Below are positions 40,970 to 52,100 of a stretch of 64,000 nucleotides of DNA, piece by piece. How positions within the stretch are numbered: the first letter of the stretch is position 1; each line of letters opens with the position of its first letter. This DNA is from DTU072 sp050309775 (GTDB lineage: Bacteria > Bacillota > Clostridia > Christensenellales > DTU072). The notes under the pieces were generated by a model. That model was not told the origin of the DNA. It did not search any database and saw only the letters and a program-made list of their open reading frames with translations. The stretch is taken from assembly GCA_050309775.1 (NCBI GenBank), contig JBNRMV010000015.1:1-64000 (forward strand). Reading direction: 5' to 3'. The translations under genes and the position numbers were made by a program.

Positions 40970-41874
40970 TGAGCAAAAACAAAAAACTGCAACCAAAATC
41001 CAACCGGAAGATAAAGGACTTTGAAAAACAGTCCTCTTCCGGCATGGTCTGGAAAGACCCGTCAGAAATTGAAAGGCGCAAGAAGAAAAAAATCATAAAG
41101 CTTGTGGCGCTTATCACGGCGGCTGCTGTTTTACTTGCCATAATCGGCGTAGTCATCGTCGGAGCGCTTACCGTAAATGACGAGGGTAGTTTTTCTTATA
41201 AATTATTCAAACGCGGACCGCTTGACGCGCCGCGCAATCTCCGTATAGAGGACTTTGACCAAGAGAAGAAATTTACTGTTTTCATAAAGTGGGACTATGT
41301 CGCAAAGGCAACCAACTATACGCTTGAAGTTGAATATGAGCTGTACCCGAATGAAATAATCAGTTTTGATATCATGCTCAACGGCAGATATGTTGAAAGA
41401 AAAAGAGGCGAGATGCGTTATCGCGTCCGCGCCAACAATCTGAGCGGAAAGGGTCAATTTACGGAATGGCAGACGCTGGACATTAAGCCGATGCAGTTGG
41501 CTCTGCCGGAAATCAGCCTTTACAAAGACGAAACATATGTCTATTTCACATGGACAAAGGTAAAATACCAATATGCCAATGAATTCGGCGATGTGGCATA
41601 TCAATTTGCCGACGGCGGCCATTTCATTGAAGACCCCCCGGAACCGTGGGAAAATTCTCCGCAGTATTCCTCAGGCGGCATTGAGTACAAGACCGAACTC
41701 AGCGACCTGCGGGACAGATGCGACATATACACAGTAAAAGTTCGCCCGCTGAATTATGCAATTTTTTGGAGCGACGAAAAATTCAGATATGAAATTATCA
41801 ATGTGCCCAAGCTGTACGATATTTATGAACTTAGCGATACTTGGGCGGAAGCGCAATTAGATTTAACGGAATAA
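40969..41874 (+). CDS. Membrane-anchored protein with fibronectin-like domains, function unknown
   Basis: 301 residues. GTG start overlaps the pfp stop by one base. A basic cytoplasmic N-terminus of about 45 residues (many Lys) precedes one membrane segment (about 48-70, LVALITAAAVLLAIIGVVIVGAL). Two beta-sandwich-like stretches follow: APRNLRIEDF...FIKWDYVAKATNYTLEVEY and LPEISLYKDETYVYFTWTKVKYQ. Their W/Y pattern and ATNYTLEV resemble fibronectin type III. No catalytic residues. The coupling to glycolytic genes may be positional only. Confidence 0.72.
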   Translation: MSKNKKLQPKSNRKIKDFEKQSSSGMVWKDPSEIERRKKKKIIKLVALITAAAVLLAIIGVVIVGALTVNDEGSFSYKLFKRGPLDAPRNLRIEDFDQEKKFTVFIKWDYVAKATNYTLEVEYELYPNEIISFDIMLNGRYVERKRGEMRYRVRANNLSGKGQFTEWQTLDIKPMQLALPEISLYKDETYVYFTWTKVKYQYANEFGDVAYQFADGGHFIEDPPEPWENSPQYSSGGIEYKTELSDLRDRCDIYTVKVRPLNYAIFWSDEKFRYEIINVPKLYDIYELSDTWAEAQLDLTE

Positions 41875-41890
41875 GAGGAAAAAAGAATAG

Positions 41891-43708
41891 ATGACAAGAG
41901 ATGACTTACGCAACATCGCAATAATTGCGCATGTTGACCATGGAAAGACTACGCTGGTCGACGGTCTGCTGCGGCAGGGCGGAGCATTTAGGGAAAACCA
42001 GTATGTGCCGAATTGTGTTATGGACAACAACGACCTTGAAAGGGAGCGCGGCATAACCATATTGGCAAAAAACACTTCAGCGCAATATAAAGGCATAAAA
42101 ATAAACATTGTCGACACCCCGGGTCACGCCGATTTCAGCGGCGAGGTCGAAAGGGTGTTAAAAATGATAAACGGCGTTGTACTGCTTGTTGACGCTTTTG
42201 AGGGGCCTATGCCGCAAACAAGATTTGTGCTGCAAAAAGCCCTTGAAATGAATCATAAGATTATTATTTGTATCAATAAGATTGACAAGTCGGGCGCCCG
42301 TCCGCATGAAGTGCTGAACGAAATATATGACTTGCTGTTGGATTTGAACGCAACCAGCGACCAGCTTGACAGCCCTATTGTATATTGTAACGGCAGGGCA
42401 GGCACAGCGTCATTGGATATGAATAAAGCAGGCGACAGCCTTGCGCCGCTTTTTGAAACTATTATCAATCATATCGACCCTCCTTCAGGCGAGGACGCAG
42501 GGGAACTGCAAGCGTTGGTGTCGGCAATCGACTATTCTGATTATGTGGGCAGGTTGGCAATAGGCAGAATTGAAAGAGGCGTTATGATGCAAAATCAGGA
42601 AGTAATTGTATGTAACGCCCATGACAAGAAAACCTATCGCGCAAAAATAACAAATATTTATCAGTTTGAAGGACTGAAAAGAGTTGCGGTGGAGTCGGCT
42701 AAAGTCGGCGATATCGTATGTTTCAGCGGAATAGAGAATATTACAATAGGCGAGACGGTTTGTTCGGTAAACCGTGTGGAGCCGGTAAGTTTTGTAAAAA
42801 TAAGCCAGCCCACGCTTCAAATGGTTTTTTCCGTAAACAACAGCCCGTTTGCCGGAAAAGAGGGCAAGTATGTCACATCACGGCATCTGCGCGCCAGACT
42901 TTACAAGGAGCTGTTGAAAGATGTTTCATTGAAAGTTGCAGACGGCGCGTCGACCGACGAGTTCATTGTGTCGGGCAGGGGCGAAATCCATTTGACAATA
43001 CTCATAGAGAATATGAGGAGAGAGGGGTATGAATTCCAAGTAAACACCCCGAAAGTAATAAACAAAATAATAGACGGCGTAGTATGCGAGCCTATGGAGA
43101 AGCTCATAATAGATGTACCGGACAACTGTGTAGGTTCGGTTATGGAGCAAATGGGCAGAAGGCAGGGCGAGTTGGTGACTATGACGCCTCTGAACAGTCG
43201 TATCAAAATGGAATTTGTCATTCCGTCAAGAGGTTTGTTGGGTTATCGAAGCGATTTCATGACGGAAACAAAAGGCGAAGGCATTATGAACAGCCTGTTT
43301 TTTGGGTATGAGCCAATGAAAGGCAATATGCCGTCAAGGCCGTACGGCGCTTTGGTTGCCTTTGAAACCGGCGAAACCACGACATACGGACTTTTCAACG
43401 CTCAGGAAAGGGGAACGCTGTTCCTTGAACCGGGAGTAAAGGTATATGCCGGACAGGTTGTCGGATATGCGCCAAAAGCTGGGGATATCTCAGTAAATGT
43501 ATGCAAAAAGAAGCATGTCACCAATATGAGAGCGTCGGGCAGCGATGACGCGTTACGGCTGGAAAATCCGCGGAAGTTCAGCCTTGAAGAATGCATTGAG
43601 TTCATTGCGCCGGACGAGCAACTTGAGGTCACCCCAAAGAGTTTGCGCATTCGCAAGACCATTCTTGACCACACCGAAAGGCTGCGCAGACAAGCCAAAG
43701 AAAAATGA
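41891..43708 (+). CDS. typA: Ribosome-associated GTPase TypA/BipA
   Basis: 605 residues. G1 AHVDHGKTT, G2 RGITIL, G3 DTPGHADFSGEV, G4 NKID, then EF-G-like domains and the TypA-specific C-terminus (YSDFMTETKGEGIMNSLFFGYEPMKG, RKFSLEECIEFI). TypA helps ribosome assembly and translation under stress or cold. GAGGA at about 41875 precedes the ATG. It overlaps the first chromate transporter gene by four bases. Confidence 0.96.
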   Translation: MTRDDLRNIAIIAHVDHGKTTLVDGLLRQGGAFRENQYVPNCVMDNNDLERERGITILAKNTSAQYKGIKINIVDTPGHADFSGEVERVLKMINGVVLLVDAFEGPMPQTRFVLQKALEMNHKIIICINKIDKSGARPHEVLNEIYDLLLDLNATSDQLDSPIVYCNGRAGTASLDMNKAGDSLAPLFETIINHIDPPSGEDAGELQALVSAIDYSDYVGRLAIGRIERGVMMQNQEVIVCNAHDKKTYRAKITNIYQFEGLKRVAVESAKVGDIVCFSGIENITIGETVCSVNRVEPVSFVKISQPTLQMVFSVNNSPFAGKEGKYVTSRHLRARLYKELLKDVSLKVADGASTDEFIVSGRGEIHLTILIENMRREGYEFQVNTPKVINKIIDGVVCEPMEKLIIDVPDNCVGSVMEQMGRRQGELVTMTPLNSRIKMEFVIPSRGLLGYRSDFMTETKGEGIMNSLFFGYEPMKGNMPSRPYGALVAFETGETTTYGLFNAQERGTLFLEPGVKVYAGQVVGYAPKAGDISVNVCKKKHVTNMRASGSDDALRLENPRKFSLEECIEFIAPDEQLEVTPKSLRIRKTILDHTERLRRQAKEK

Positions 43709-44289
43709 AACGCACCCCAAAACTTTATCTGAAACTTTTTTTATCGACGCTTCAACTCAGCGCCTTTACCTTTGGCGGCGGGTATGTAATCATATCCTTT
43801 ATGCAAAAAAAGTTTGTCGAAAAATTCGGCTGGATAAGCAAGGAAGAAATGCTGGATATAGTAGCCATTTCGCAGTCTTCTCCCGGCGCTATCGCAATCA
43901 ACGCGTCTATACTCATCGGATACCGCATAGGCGGCGTTTTGGGCGCCCTTTGTACGCTTTTTGGGACCATATTACCGCCATTAGTGGTAATATCGGCGAT
44001 ATCATTTTTTTATGAAGCATTCAAAAATATCGGTGTTGTGGAGGCTGCGCTGAAAGCCATGCAGGCAGGCATAGCCGCCGTTGTCGTTGATGTCATTTAT
44101 AAGCTGTCCAAGGGCTATTTTAAGGACAAGGACTTTGTTTCGTTGGCGCTTATGGCAGTGGCGTTCTCATTGGCAGTATTCCTGAATATCAATGTTATTT
44201 TCATTATTTTAGGCGCAATTCTTTTTGGCATAGGCTGGTACTTTTTTGATAAGCGCAAAGCAAAGAAAAAAGGAGGGACCGAAGAATGA
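43705..44289 (+). CDS. chrA: Chromate transporter family protein, first half
   Basis: 194 residues of the short-chain CHR family, in which two half-size proteins replace one long ChrA. FTFGGGYVIISFMQKKFVEKFGW, ISQSSPGAIAINASILIGYR and GTILPPLVVIS are diagnostic. About five membrane segments and a basic tail. Long ChrA proteins export chromate. Physiological substrate of short forms is unclear. The stop overlaps the second half (ATGA). Confidence 0.88.
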   Translation: MKRTPKLYLKLFLSTLQLSAFTFGGGYVIISFMQKKFVEKFGWISKEEMLDIVAISQSSPGAIAINASILIGYRIGGVLGALCTLFGTILPPLVVISAISFFYEAFKNIGVVEAALKAMQAGIAAVVVDVIYKLSKGYFKDKDFVSLALMAVAFSLAVFLNINVIFIILGAILFGIGWYFFDKRKAKKKGGTEE

Positions 44290-44843
44290 TTTATCTTGAA
44301 CTCTTCTGGAACTTCTTTCAAATCGGACTATTTACAATAGGTGGGGGATATGCCGCTCTGCCGCTTATCAAAACAAGGATTGTCGACATAAACGGTTATT
44401 TGACTTTGAGTGAATTTATGGACATTCTCGCCATAGCCGAATCAACCCCGGGACCGCTGGCAATAAATGCCGCAACCTTTGTCGGGGTAAAAACCGCAAG
44501 CATTTTTGGCGGCATCATGGCTACTATCGGGCTTGTTACGCCGTCGCTGATTATTGTCCTTATCCTTGCTTTCATATACATAAAATACAGTGAGATGGGG
44601 GCGCTGAAAAGAGTGTTGAAGGTCGTGCGACCGGTTGCTGCGGCGCTGATAGCCGCTGCGGCGGTGACCATTGTTAAGCTGGCTTTTTTCGGCGGCAATG
44701 TCATTGATTTTGATAACTTTAACTTTATTGTTTTAGGACTATTTGCAGTAGGGCTGTTTTTGCTGCGGAAATTCAAGCTCAATCCCATATGGGTTATGCT
44801 GGGCAGCGGAGCCGCGGGAGCAATATTATATTTTGTTATTTAA
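44286..44843 (+). CDS. chrA: Chromate transporter family protein, second half
   Basis: 185 residues. FTIGGGYAALPLIKTRIVD, LAIAESTPGPLAINAATFVGVKTA and GLVTPSLIIVLILAF parallel the motifs of the preceding protein. The two chains are homologous halves that presumably assemble with opposite membrane orientation. The C-terminal part has an extra hydrophobic stretch. Nothing obvious regulates the pair apart from coupling to typA. Confidence 0.88.
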   Translation: MIYLELFWNFFQIGLFTIGGGYAALPLIKTRIVDINGYLTLSEFMDILAIAESTPGPLAINAATFVGVKTASIFGGIMATIGLVTPSLIIVLILAFIYIKYSEMGALKRVLKVVRPVAAALIAAAAVTIVKLAFFGGNVIDFDNFNFIVLGLFAVGLFLLRKFKLNPIWVMLGSGAAGAILYFVI

Positions 44844-44874
44844 TTGCTCAAAAAATTAGGTGCGCTGAATTCAT

Positions 44875-44903
44875 TTGCAATTCACGCAAAATTATTGTAA
44901 TAT
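44875..44903 (+). promoter_or_regulatory. Promoter of the DUF624-like gene
   Basis: -35 TTGCAA (44875-44880), a 17-base spacer and -10 TAATAT (44898-44903). A GAGG ribosome site lies at about 44923. Confidence 0.6.
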
Positions 44904-44932
44904 AAATAAAATTGTGAATAATTGAGGTAGTT

Positions 44933-45952
44933 ATGGCAAACGAAAAAGGCAACAACAGAGTAGCTCTACTGGGCAAATTAACTTTTGCGCCGGAGGCAAG
45001 AAGCGAAGAGACGCCAAGACCTGTTATTGAGGGCAGATTCAAGTATTTTACTGCGGTTTTCAAGAGATACAATGGTCAGTTGATGGTAGCCAATTTGTTT
45101 TTCCTTATCTTCTGTCTGCCTTTGTTCGGGGTGTTGGTTGTGCCGACTCTTTTTGGCGGCATGGAGAACCTTTCATACATTCTTTCAAAAACTACCAGTT
45201 TGCCTTACTTTATGAGCGATATCGGCATCGGCTTAAGTGCGGGGCAGGCGTTGCTTGAAGGAAGACTGGCGATATTGAATGTTTATCAGCTATATGTTCT
45301 TGCCATTGCCGTGGCTATTCCTTTTATGAGCCCCGGGCTTGCAGGAATATTCCATGTCAGCGTAAAACTAATTTGGCAAGAGCCTTTTATTACAAAAAAG
45401 GACAGTTACGGCAACAATGTTCCCAGAATTGCTGTTGAATTCTTTATGGGTTTGAAGAAATATTGGTTGCCTATGCTGATTATTTCCCTGGTTTTCGGCG
45501 CGCTTTTTGCCGCAGTCGGCAGTTCTTTCGTATACTTTATTGAAAACATGTGGCGCGGTACCGCAGGGGCGGGGCAATGGATATTGCTGATAGTCGCATG
45601 CTTGGTAGGGCTGTTGTCGGTTATGTTGCTTATCCTTATGTTGCCTTTTGTGCCGATGTACCGTCTGCCTATACTGACAAAACTCAAGAATTCATTGATA
45701 CTCATAATTTCTATGTTTGTGCCTGCGCTTTTCATCACCGTTGTTTCGGCGCTGCCTTTTGTTTTGGTGGCAACAACGGGAGGCTTTATCAGAATAATCA
45801 TAATTGCGCTTCTGATTGTCTTTGGCAGCAGTTTTTTGTCTTTGATGTGGTCGAACTTTGCCCACTTCCATGCCGACAAAATAATAACCCCGATATACGA
45901 AGCGCAACAAAACAAATCGGGCAAGGGTAAGAAAAAAGCAAAAAAGAAATAG
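44933..45952 (+). CDS. DUF624/YesL-like polytopic membrane protein
   Basis: 339 residues. A soluble N-terminus of about 45 residues is followed by six or so membrane segments. ANLFFLIFCLPLFGVLVVPTLFGGMENLSYIL is typical of DUF624 (YesL), whose members are often linked to sugar ABC transporters. Here none is adjacent. The last 15 residues are almost all Lys/Gly, a positive-inside tail. It may act in envelope biogenesis. Function unknown. It is the last gene before the giant surface-protein operon, from which it is split by a terminator. Confidence 0.75.
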   Translation: MANEKGNNRVALLGKLTFAPEARSEETPRPVIEGRFKYFTAVFKRYNGQLMVANLFFLIFCLPLFGVLVVPTLFGGMENLSYILSKTTSLPYFMSDIGIGLSAGQALLEGRLAILNVYQLYVLAIAVAIPFMSPGLAGIFHVSVKLIWQEPFITKKDSYGNNVPRIAVEFFMGLKKYWLPMLIISLVFGALFAAVGSSFVYFIENMWRGTAGAGQWILLIVACLVGLLSVMLLILMLPFVPMYRLPILTKLKNSLILIISMFVPALFITVVSALPFVLVATTGGFIRIIIIALLIVFGSSFLSLMWSNFAHFHADKIITPIYEAQQNKSGKGKKKAKKK

Positions 45953-45990
45953 GCTCTTTTGACAAAAAATATCAAAAAGTTTTTGCAACG

Positions 45991-46032
45991 GTCAGCTTCC
46001 TTAAAGTTAACTTAAAGTAAGCTGGCTTTTTT
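45991..46032 (+). terminator. Terminator after the DUF624-like gene
   Basis: GTCAGCTT (45991-45998) / AAGCTGGC (46019-46026) with an inner TTAAGTTAACTTAA-type palindrome, then TTTTTT. Confidence 0.85.
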
Positions 46033-46064
46033 CTTTATTTTAATTATTAAATCAAATACCCGTA

Positions 46065-46093
46065 TTGACATTATAAGTATTTATATATATAAT
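46065..46093 (+). promoter_or_regulatory. Consensus promoter of the giant MBG protein operon
   Basis: -35 TTGACA (46065-46070), a 17-base spacer and -10 TATAAT (46088-46093). Perfect boxes imply strong expression. The leader is about 50 bases and holds a GGAGGT ribosome site next to ATG 46150. Confidence 0.85.
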
Positions 46094-46149
46094 GCTAATG
46101 TATAAGTGTGAAATTGTCTGATATAAATTGAAACGCCCGGAGGTCCTAA

Positions 46150-49100
46150 ATGATTTCAAAAATCCCAAAGAACGATATACTGAAAATATTGTTTATTGTT
46201 ATGGTCGGATTTGTGCTTACCGCAGGTATTATGCTTTTTTCATTTGATGTCTCTGACGCTCCGGCTTTTGCGGACTACCTTAGCATAACTCACCCAGATG
46301 ATTTTAGTTATGAAACTTGGAGCTCACCGTCATTCAATCCGTTGACCTCTGTTATTGTATACGTACAAGGAGATGACGAAACACTGCCTTCTTACCCTTC
46401 ATACACAATAAATTTAACAAATTTAGAAAATTCCAGTTACCAATATAACGGCACTGGAGGCGCAGGCAGCGAAGAGGGTCCGGGTGCGATTACTTGGCAA
46501 TCCCGTCCGCAAGTTGCGGGAAAATACAGAATGACCGTGAATGTAGGGACTCAATACAGTGAGTCCGCTGAAATAGTGCTTAAGGCAATGGTATTTATAT
46601 CAAAAACAAAAAACATGACTGCCGTTTACAACGGCAACAACCAAAAAAACACATTTGAATCATGGAACTACATAAGTCAGCATTACAGCATATCACAAAT
46701 TGAGGGGCTGGTCGGCGGCATCTCAAATTTTCAACTAAAAATCAATTGGGGTGAGTTTGTCTCTGACATAGTACATGCCGGCACATATGATTTTGAACTG
46801 GTTTTGAACGGAAATTATGATTATATCGACTATCAAAACAATGTTGGTGCAGTGACGATCACAAAAAGACCCTTGCTTATAGGTCCAGATATAGCCTTAA
46901 TCAACAAAACAAAGACATATGACGGCACCAATATAGCCAACGGAAAGGTTTTTAAGAACGGCGAGGGGTCCGACGCGTACGATTATTTGCTTACCAGTAC
47001 TTCATACGGGAGCGACTCCGGCTTACTTGAGTATGATTACGAAGTCATGAAAGAGTTTCTGGACACCGTGCCCATAGTTATTTTCAACGGCATATCCACC
47101 GGAGAAAGTTCCGTAATCAATTCATATTTTATGGATGCCGGCAACAATCCCAGTTCAACAGTCAGCGGATATGACGCACAGGGCAACATAATTTATGACA
47201 AGAAAATCAGGGTTTATTATGGATTAAACCCGGCGCTTCATCAACTCATGAATTATGTCATCACAATAGAACAAGACGGCGACTATGTTCAGAAGCCCAT
47301 ATACGCAGAGTACTTAGCCACAGAATGCGCCATTTTGCCGGGAATTTTTGTCGTTTCCGTTGACACGGTCACGAAAGAATACGGCGTTCGCATGGATTCG
47401 CTGAATTATGAGTTGTTGCCCGCAGACGGCGAGCCTCAATCGGGGAACATAGCCGTAAGATATTCTGGCGACCTCCTTGACGAAACTATCGGAATATACA
47501 GTGAAGGCGTTTCGGGCATTCGCATCGCAGTAAAAATAGGCAGATTGTTCAGGCAGGGCATTGACTCTACCTCTGATATTGTATTTTCGGGAATGAGCGC
47601 AGCCGGCGAAGAAGTGACTTTGGTTGAATACACCCGTTATACGCCGCTGTACGGCAACTACTATTTTTATGTCGAAGTATTTTATGACGGCATACCCATA
47701 GAGCCTGCTGGCACAAAATACGCTTGCGGCAACGCAACTATGAGTTTTGTGCCGACGCTATTCAACATAGCAGCCAAACAGTTGCAGTCGCCTCCGGGTA
47801 TGTCAATCATGACCACAAAAGAATATGACGGTCTTAAACAAGCCTATTCCAGCAACACCGACCTTTCATCGCAATTTATTACTGACCGATATTATGTCGG
47901 AGCAAACCTTGTTGAAGAAGCCGATAGCCAATATATACAATCGACGGCAATTGTCGTATATGACACCGCCTTTGCAGGCACGGGCAAAATTATCACAGTA
48001 ACATTTCAGCTTAGTCTGACGGAAGCAGGCAGGGCGCAAAATAAGGACTATTTACTTTCTAGCTATACGCCTCCTGCTGAAATTCAGCTGGAGAACTGCA
48101 CAATCACAAAGAAAGTAATAAATTTCAGCTTTGATATGACCAATGCCGTTGACAGACCTTTTGAACATCCGTTCTTTTATCCCAACGAAAAAGTTCTGAT
48201 ATTCCAAAAACCTTACAGCGCGGCAATGCCCATAATAAAGGATTTGGTATTTGGCGATTATGTGCTTGACGAATATGGGCAGATAATATATGAAGAAGTA
48301 TATGCCATGCGCCCAAAGACCATCGTCAATGAGTTTGGCGCAGAAATTTATGAGTTGGATATTTATGGCAACATAGTTTATGAGCCTTATGGCGAGCCTT
48401 TCTTGCAGCCCAAAAGACTCAATTATTTTATTATGGGCGACGACGCCGAATCACTCGGTGTGGACTGGAGCGCCGCCATCGATATGTCTTTTTATTGCAT
48501 AGAAGAATATTATGAGGGCATATTGCGCAGCATCCAAATCACTCGGTATACATATGACCCCGCTACCGGCATGGTTACCACAACCATTGTAGATTCAGGT
48601 ACTTCCGGCGCCGTACTTCGCACTATCGGACAAGATACGCCGCCGACAGGCAACAGCCCCGGCATTAGATTGGGACTGTTGGAATTTGAAACCGACAACT
48701 ATATTTTAAGTCCGAAAGGCGTTGACAATATGGCTTATTTTAGAATAACAAAGCGTAATCCTGAGTGGGATATGGCAGGCAACCAAGTAGTCACTTATAA
48801 CGGTCGCCAAAACTCAAATATGCTTGAAGATATTGAAATAACCCAACCGCAGCGCGCAGACTTCCCAACTGAACAAGAGTACCAAGTTGCTTTGCAGGAA
48901 TACAATCTGAAACGCAATACATATGCCAGACTCATAAACATAAACCTGGCACAGCACGGCGATTATCTTGAAATAATAGGTCCGGGCGGGTTGGGAATAA
49001 ACTTTAATGTGCTGAAATACGCTCCTCCCGGAGCGGAGGAGGCATTGCCTGTCGGAAACTTTTCTTACGCCAGCGATATCCGTCTGATAAAACACGCAGG

Positions 49101-52100
49101 GCAGTACGAAATTGAGGTATGGCTGCCCGAAACGACTTCGTATACGGAGTCTGAAATAAGGATTTTGTATCTGACCATAGAACAAGCCAAACTTAATGTG
49201 TATTTAAGCCCCAGCCAAAAGGACTACAAAATGCCAAATCCTACGGACTCACCAATTCCGTATAAGGACGACACTTCAGACCCTACGGCATGGGGTTGGA
49301 GATTGTTTGACGATTTTTATCCTCAGTATTTCAGCACGATTATATACCAAGGCTTCATAAACAATGAAAGCCCCTTGAATATCGGCTTTGGCGAATTTGT
49401 GCATTGCTCTATAAACTACGGCGACATTGACGAATTCAGCTATCCCGGCGAATATTCCATAACCGCGCAAGGTGGCTATGCCCACAACTATTACTTCGAC
49501 TTGTCGTCATCTTTTGAAACATTAACAATCCGCGAGCTAAAAGCCGTCATAGAAATAATAAATGACGATATCTCCGTAACTTATGACCCTTATACGGAAG
49601 CATGGTCGGTAGACGAGTATGTGGAAGGCGTCGAAAACCCCATTGCGGCATACACTTATTCCGCCGATGACAACACCTCTGTTGAGATTTCCGTAGTCGG
49701 TTATAAACCGCTGGGCGAAGAATATGACTTTTCGCCGCACTTTGTATACATGAAAGACATCGAGGGGAACTTTGTACTTGACAATCTGGGCAATAAGATT
49801 GCCATCGGCTTTTATTCAAAGGTAGTAAAAAAGAATGGTGTGTGGGTGGAATATACTGAGGGCGACACCGGAGAAATCCTTGATTGTACTCCCGGCAATG
49901 AATACAAGAATGCCAAACTTGTGGGCAACTATATCTTGCGTTTGTACGCCAGACCTGTATATTATGCAGACCCTGACGACAGATTTGTGGCGCTTACCAT
50001 AAACCCTGCCGAAACGCAAGTGCAAGTTACGGAAGGCGTGGTTACTCACACATATGACGGCGCCCCGTTCAGCATAAACGGCTTGCCGGCTGACGAAAGC
50101 GACGACAATTTTATCATAAACAACAAAGAAATCACCATAAGAATAACCGTTGATTTCAGCACCATTCATTTTGACGAGGGTCCTATATATACCCGTGTGC
50201 TTGAGCCGACAATATTTAATCTTCAACTGGAGAATACCGGTATACTCAACGCAGGATATTATAAAATAACTTTTTATTTATCTTATGACCCCGGCATTCC
50301 CGTAAATTATACCATATCTCAGACTGAGTATATATTGTATGTAGAAGTATCCAAGGGAAAAGTTACGCTGCAATTTGCTCAGGACGAGGGCGCGGAACAA
50401 TGGTATTACACCGGAAAACCTTATGAATTGCTTGACCCGGATTTGATGGGACCGGACGATTTGGGCGTAATTTATTCCGTCAATCCTGCCGTACCGTTCA
50501 ATTCCCTGATTGTACAAATTTATAAGTATGAATTGGACGCCGAGGGCAACCCGATTGAGGACTATGGCGACGACAACGAATTTTTTGACCCCGAAAACAA
50601 CCCCATACCATTGCCGCACAGACTGCGTGTAGATAAGGCCATAAATGCAGGTTGGTATTTGTTCCGTATAAAAGCCAGCGGAAGCGGCACACAGAACTAT
50701 GACGATTCAGAATGGGTACAACAAAAATACCTTATTCAAAAATCTGAAGTCGGCGTTTATATCCGAGGCAAGTTGATTCCGCCCGAAGAACAGCATTTGT
50801 ATCCCGGGCTTACCCGATATCCATTGAGCAAGGTATACGGCGAAGAAAATCCCGAAGATAAACTGGAAGTTTATTACAGCGGCTGGCAGAACGGCGAGGA
50901 CCCGTCAGAGCCCGAGAATTCCGATAAATACCCCGCAGGTTTCATGGCGGCCGTCATAAACTGGAACATAATAACTCAATACACAAATGCCAGACCCGAA
51001 ACGCCTTATCCGTTGCTTGCGGATAACGCGTACAGCGACAATTACAATTTCGTTTATTTTTCGGCAAGTTTCTTTATACTTAGGCGGCAGGCCGAGATTA
51101 TCACAAACCCGGAATATACGACTTCAGTTTATACTGGCACGGAACAGCAGGAGTCCGATACATTTAGAGCGCCTATGGGGTCTGACCAATATGCGGACAA
51201 CATGCCCCCGTATGCCTTTGCGCTGAATTATGACCCGGCGGGAGTCAACTTCACAATAGTTTTGAAAGGCAGACTAAACGCCGACAATTCTTTGGATACC
51301 TCCGTAGAGGAATGCGTTGATGTCGGAACATATGTTTTCAGTATTGCGGCGGCGCAAAGCACAAACTATTCCGAAATTGAACCGACAGATTATTATTTCA
51401 CCGTAGCAAAGAGGGAACTCAAGGCATTTATTGCCGACAAAGAAATCACATATGGCGACCAGTATCCGCCGTTTATGCTGACTTTTGAAGGTTTTGTAGG
51501 CAAAGACGCAGCGTTCCAACCTCCGGTATATCTTATTTACAGTGACGGCAGAAGTGAGAAAGTGTCGGGTACTGACCGCATTCACATGCTTGTACCTCCG
51601 ACTCTTGTCATTCCATCCAATGCCATAAATGTCGTTAGCGGCGGTTATACTATAAGAATGAGCCAAGGCAGCGCGCTGAACTACTGGATAAATGTCGAGG
51701 ATACAGCCAACCTGAATATTTTGAAAAAGGATATTACGGTGGACAAGGGCGAGAGCATCATAAAAGTATATGACGGCACCACCGATGCCGATGATTTTGT
51801 CGAGCCAAGAAACTATGTCTTTACAGGCATCATAAAGCACCACCTGAAGCCATCTATTGACATTGTCGGATTGAGGTTCTCCGCAACCTTTGACAGTCCG
51901 GAAGTGGGCAGCAGAAAAATCGTTTATATGCGTGAGTTGTACATTGACAACAACAATTACAGACTTCTCACGGAAGAATTCACTTGCGACGGCGAAATAA
52001 CAAAAGTTACTCCGATCATTACGCTGTTGCCCAAGGAATTCGTATATGACGGCATGCCGAAAGAACTTACGCCCAGCGTAACGGGTTTGCACGGTAGCGC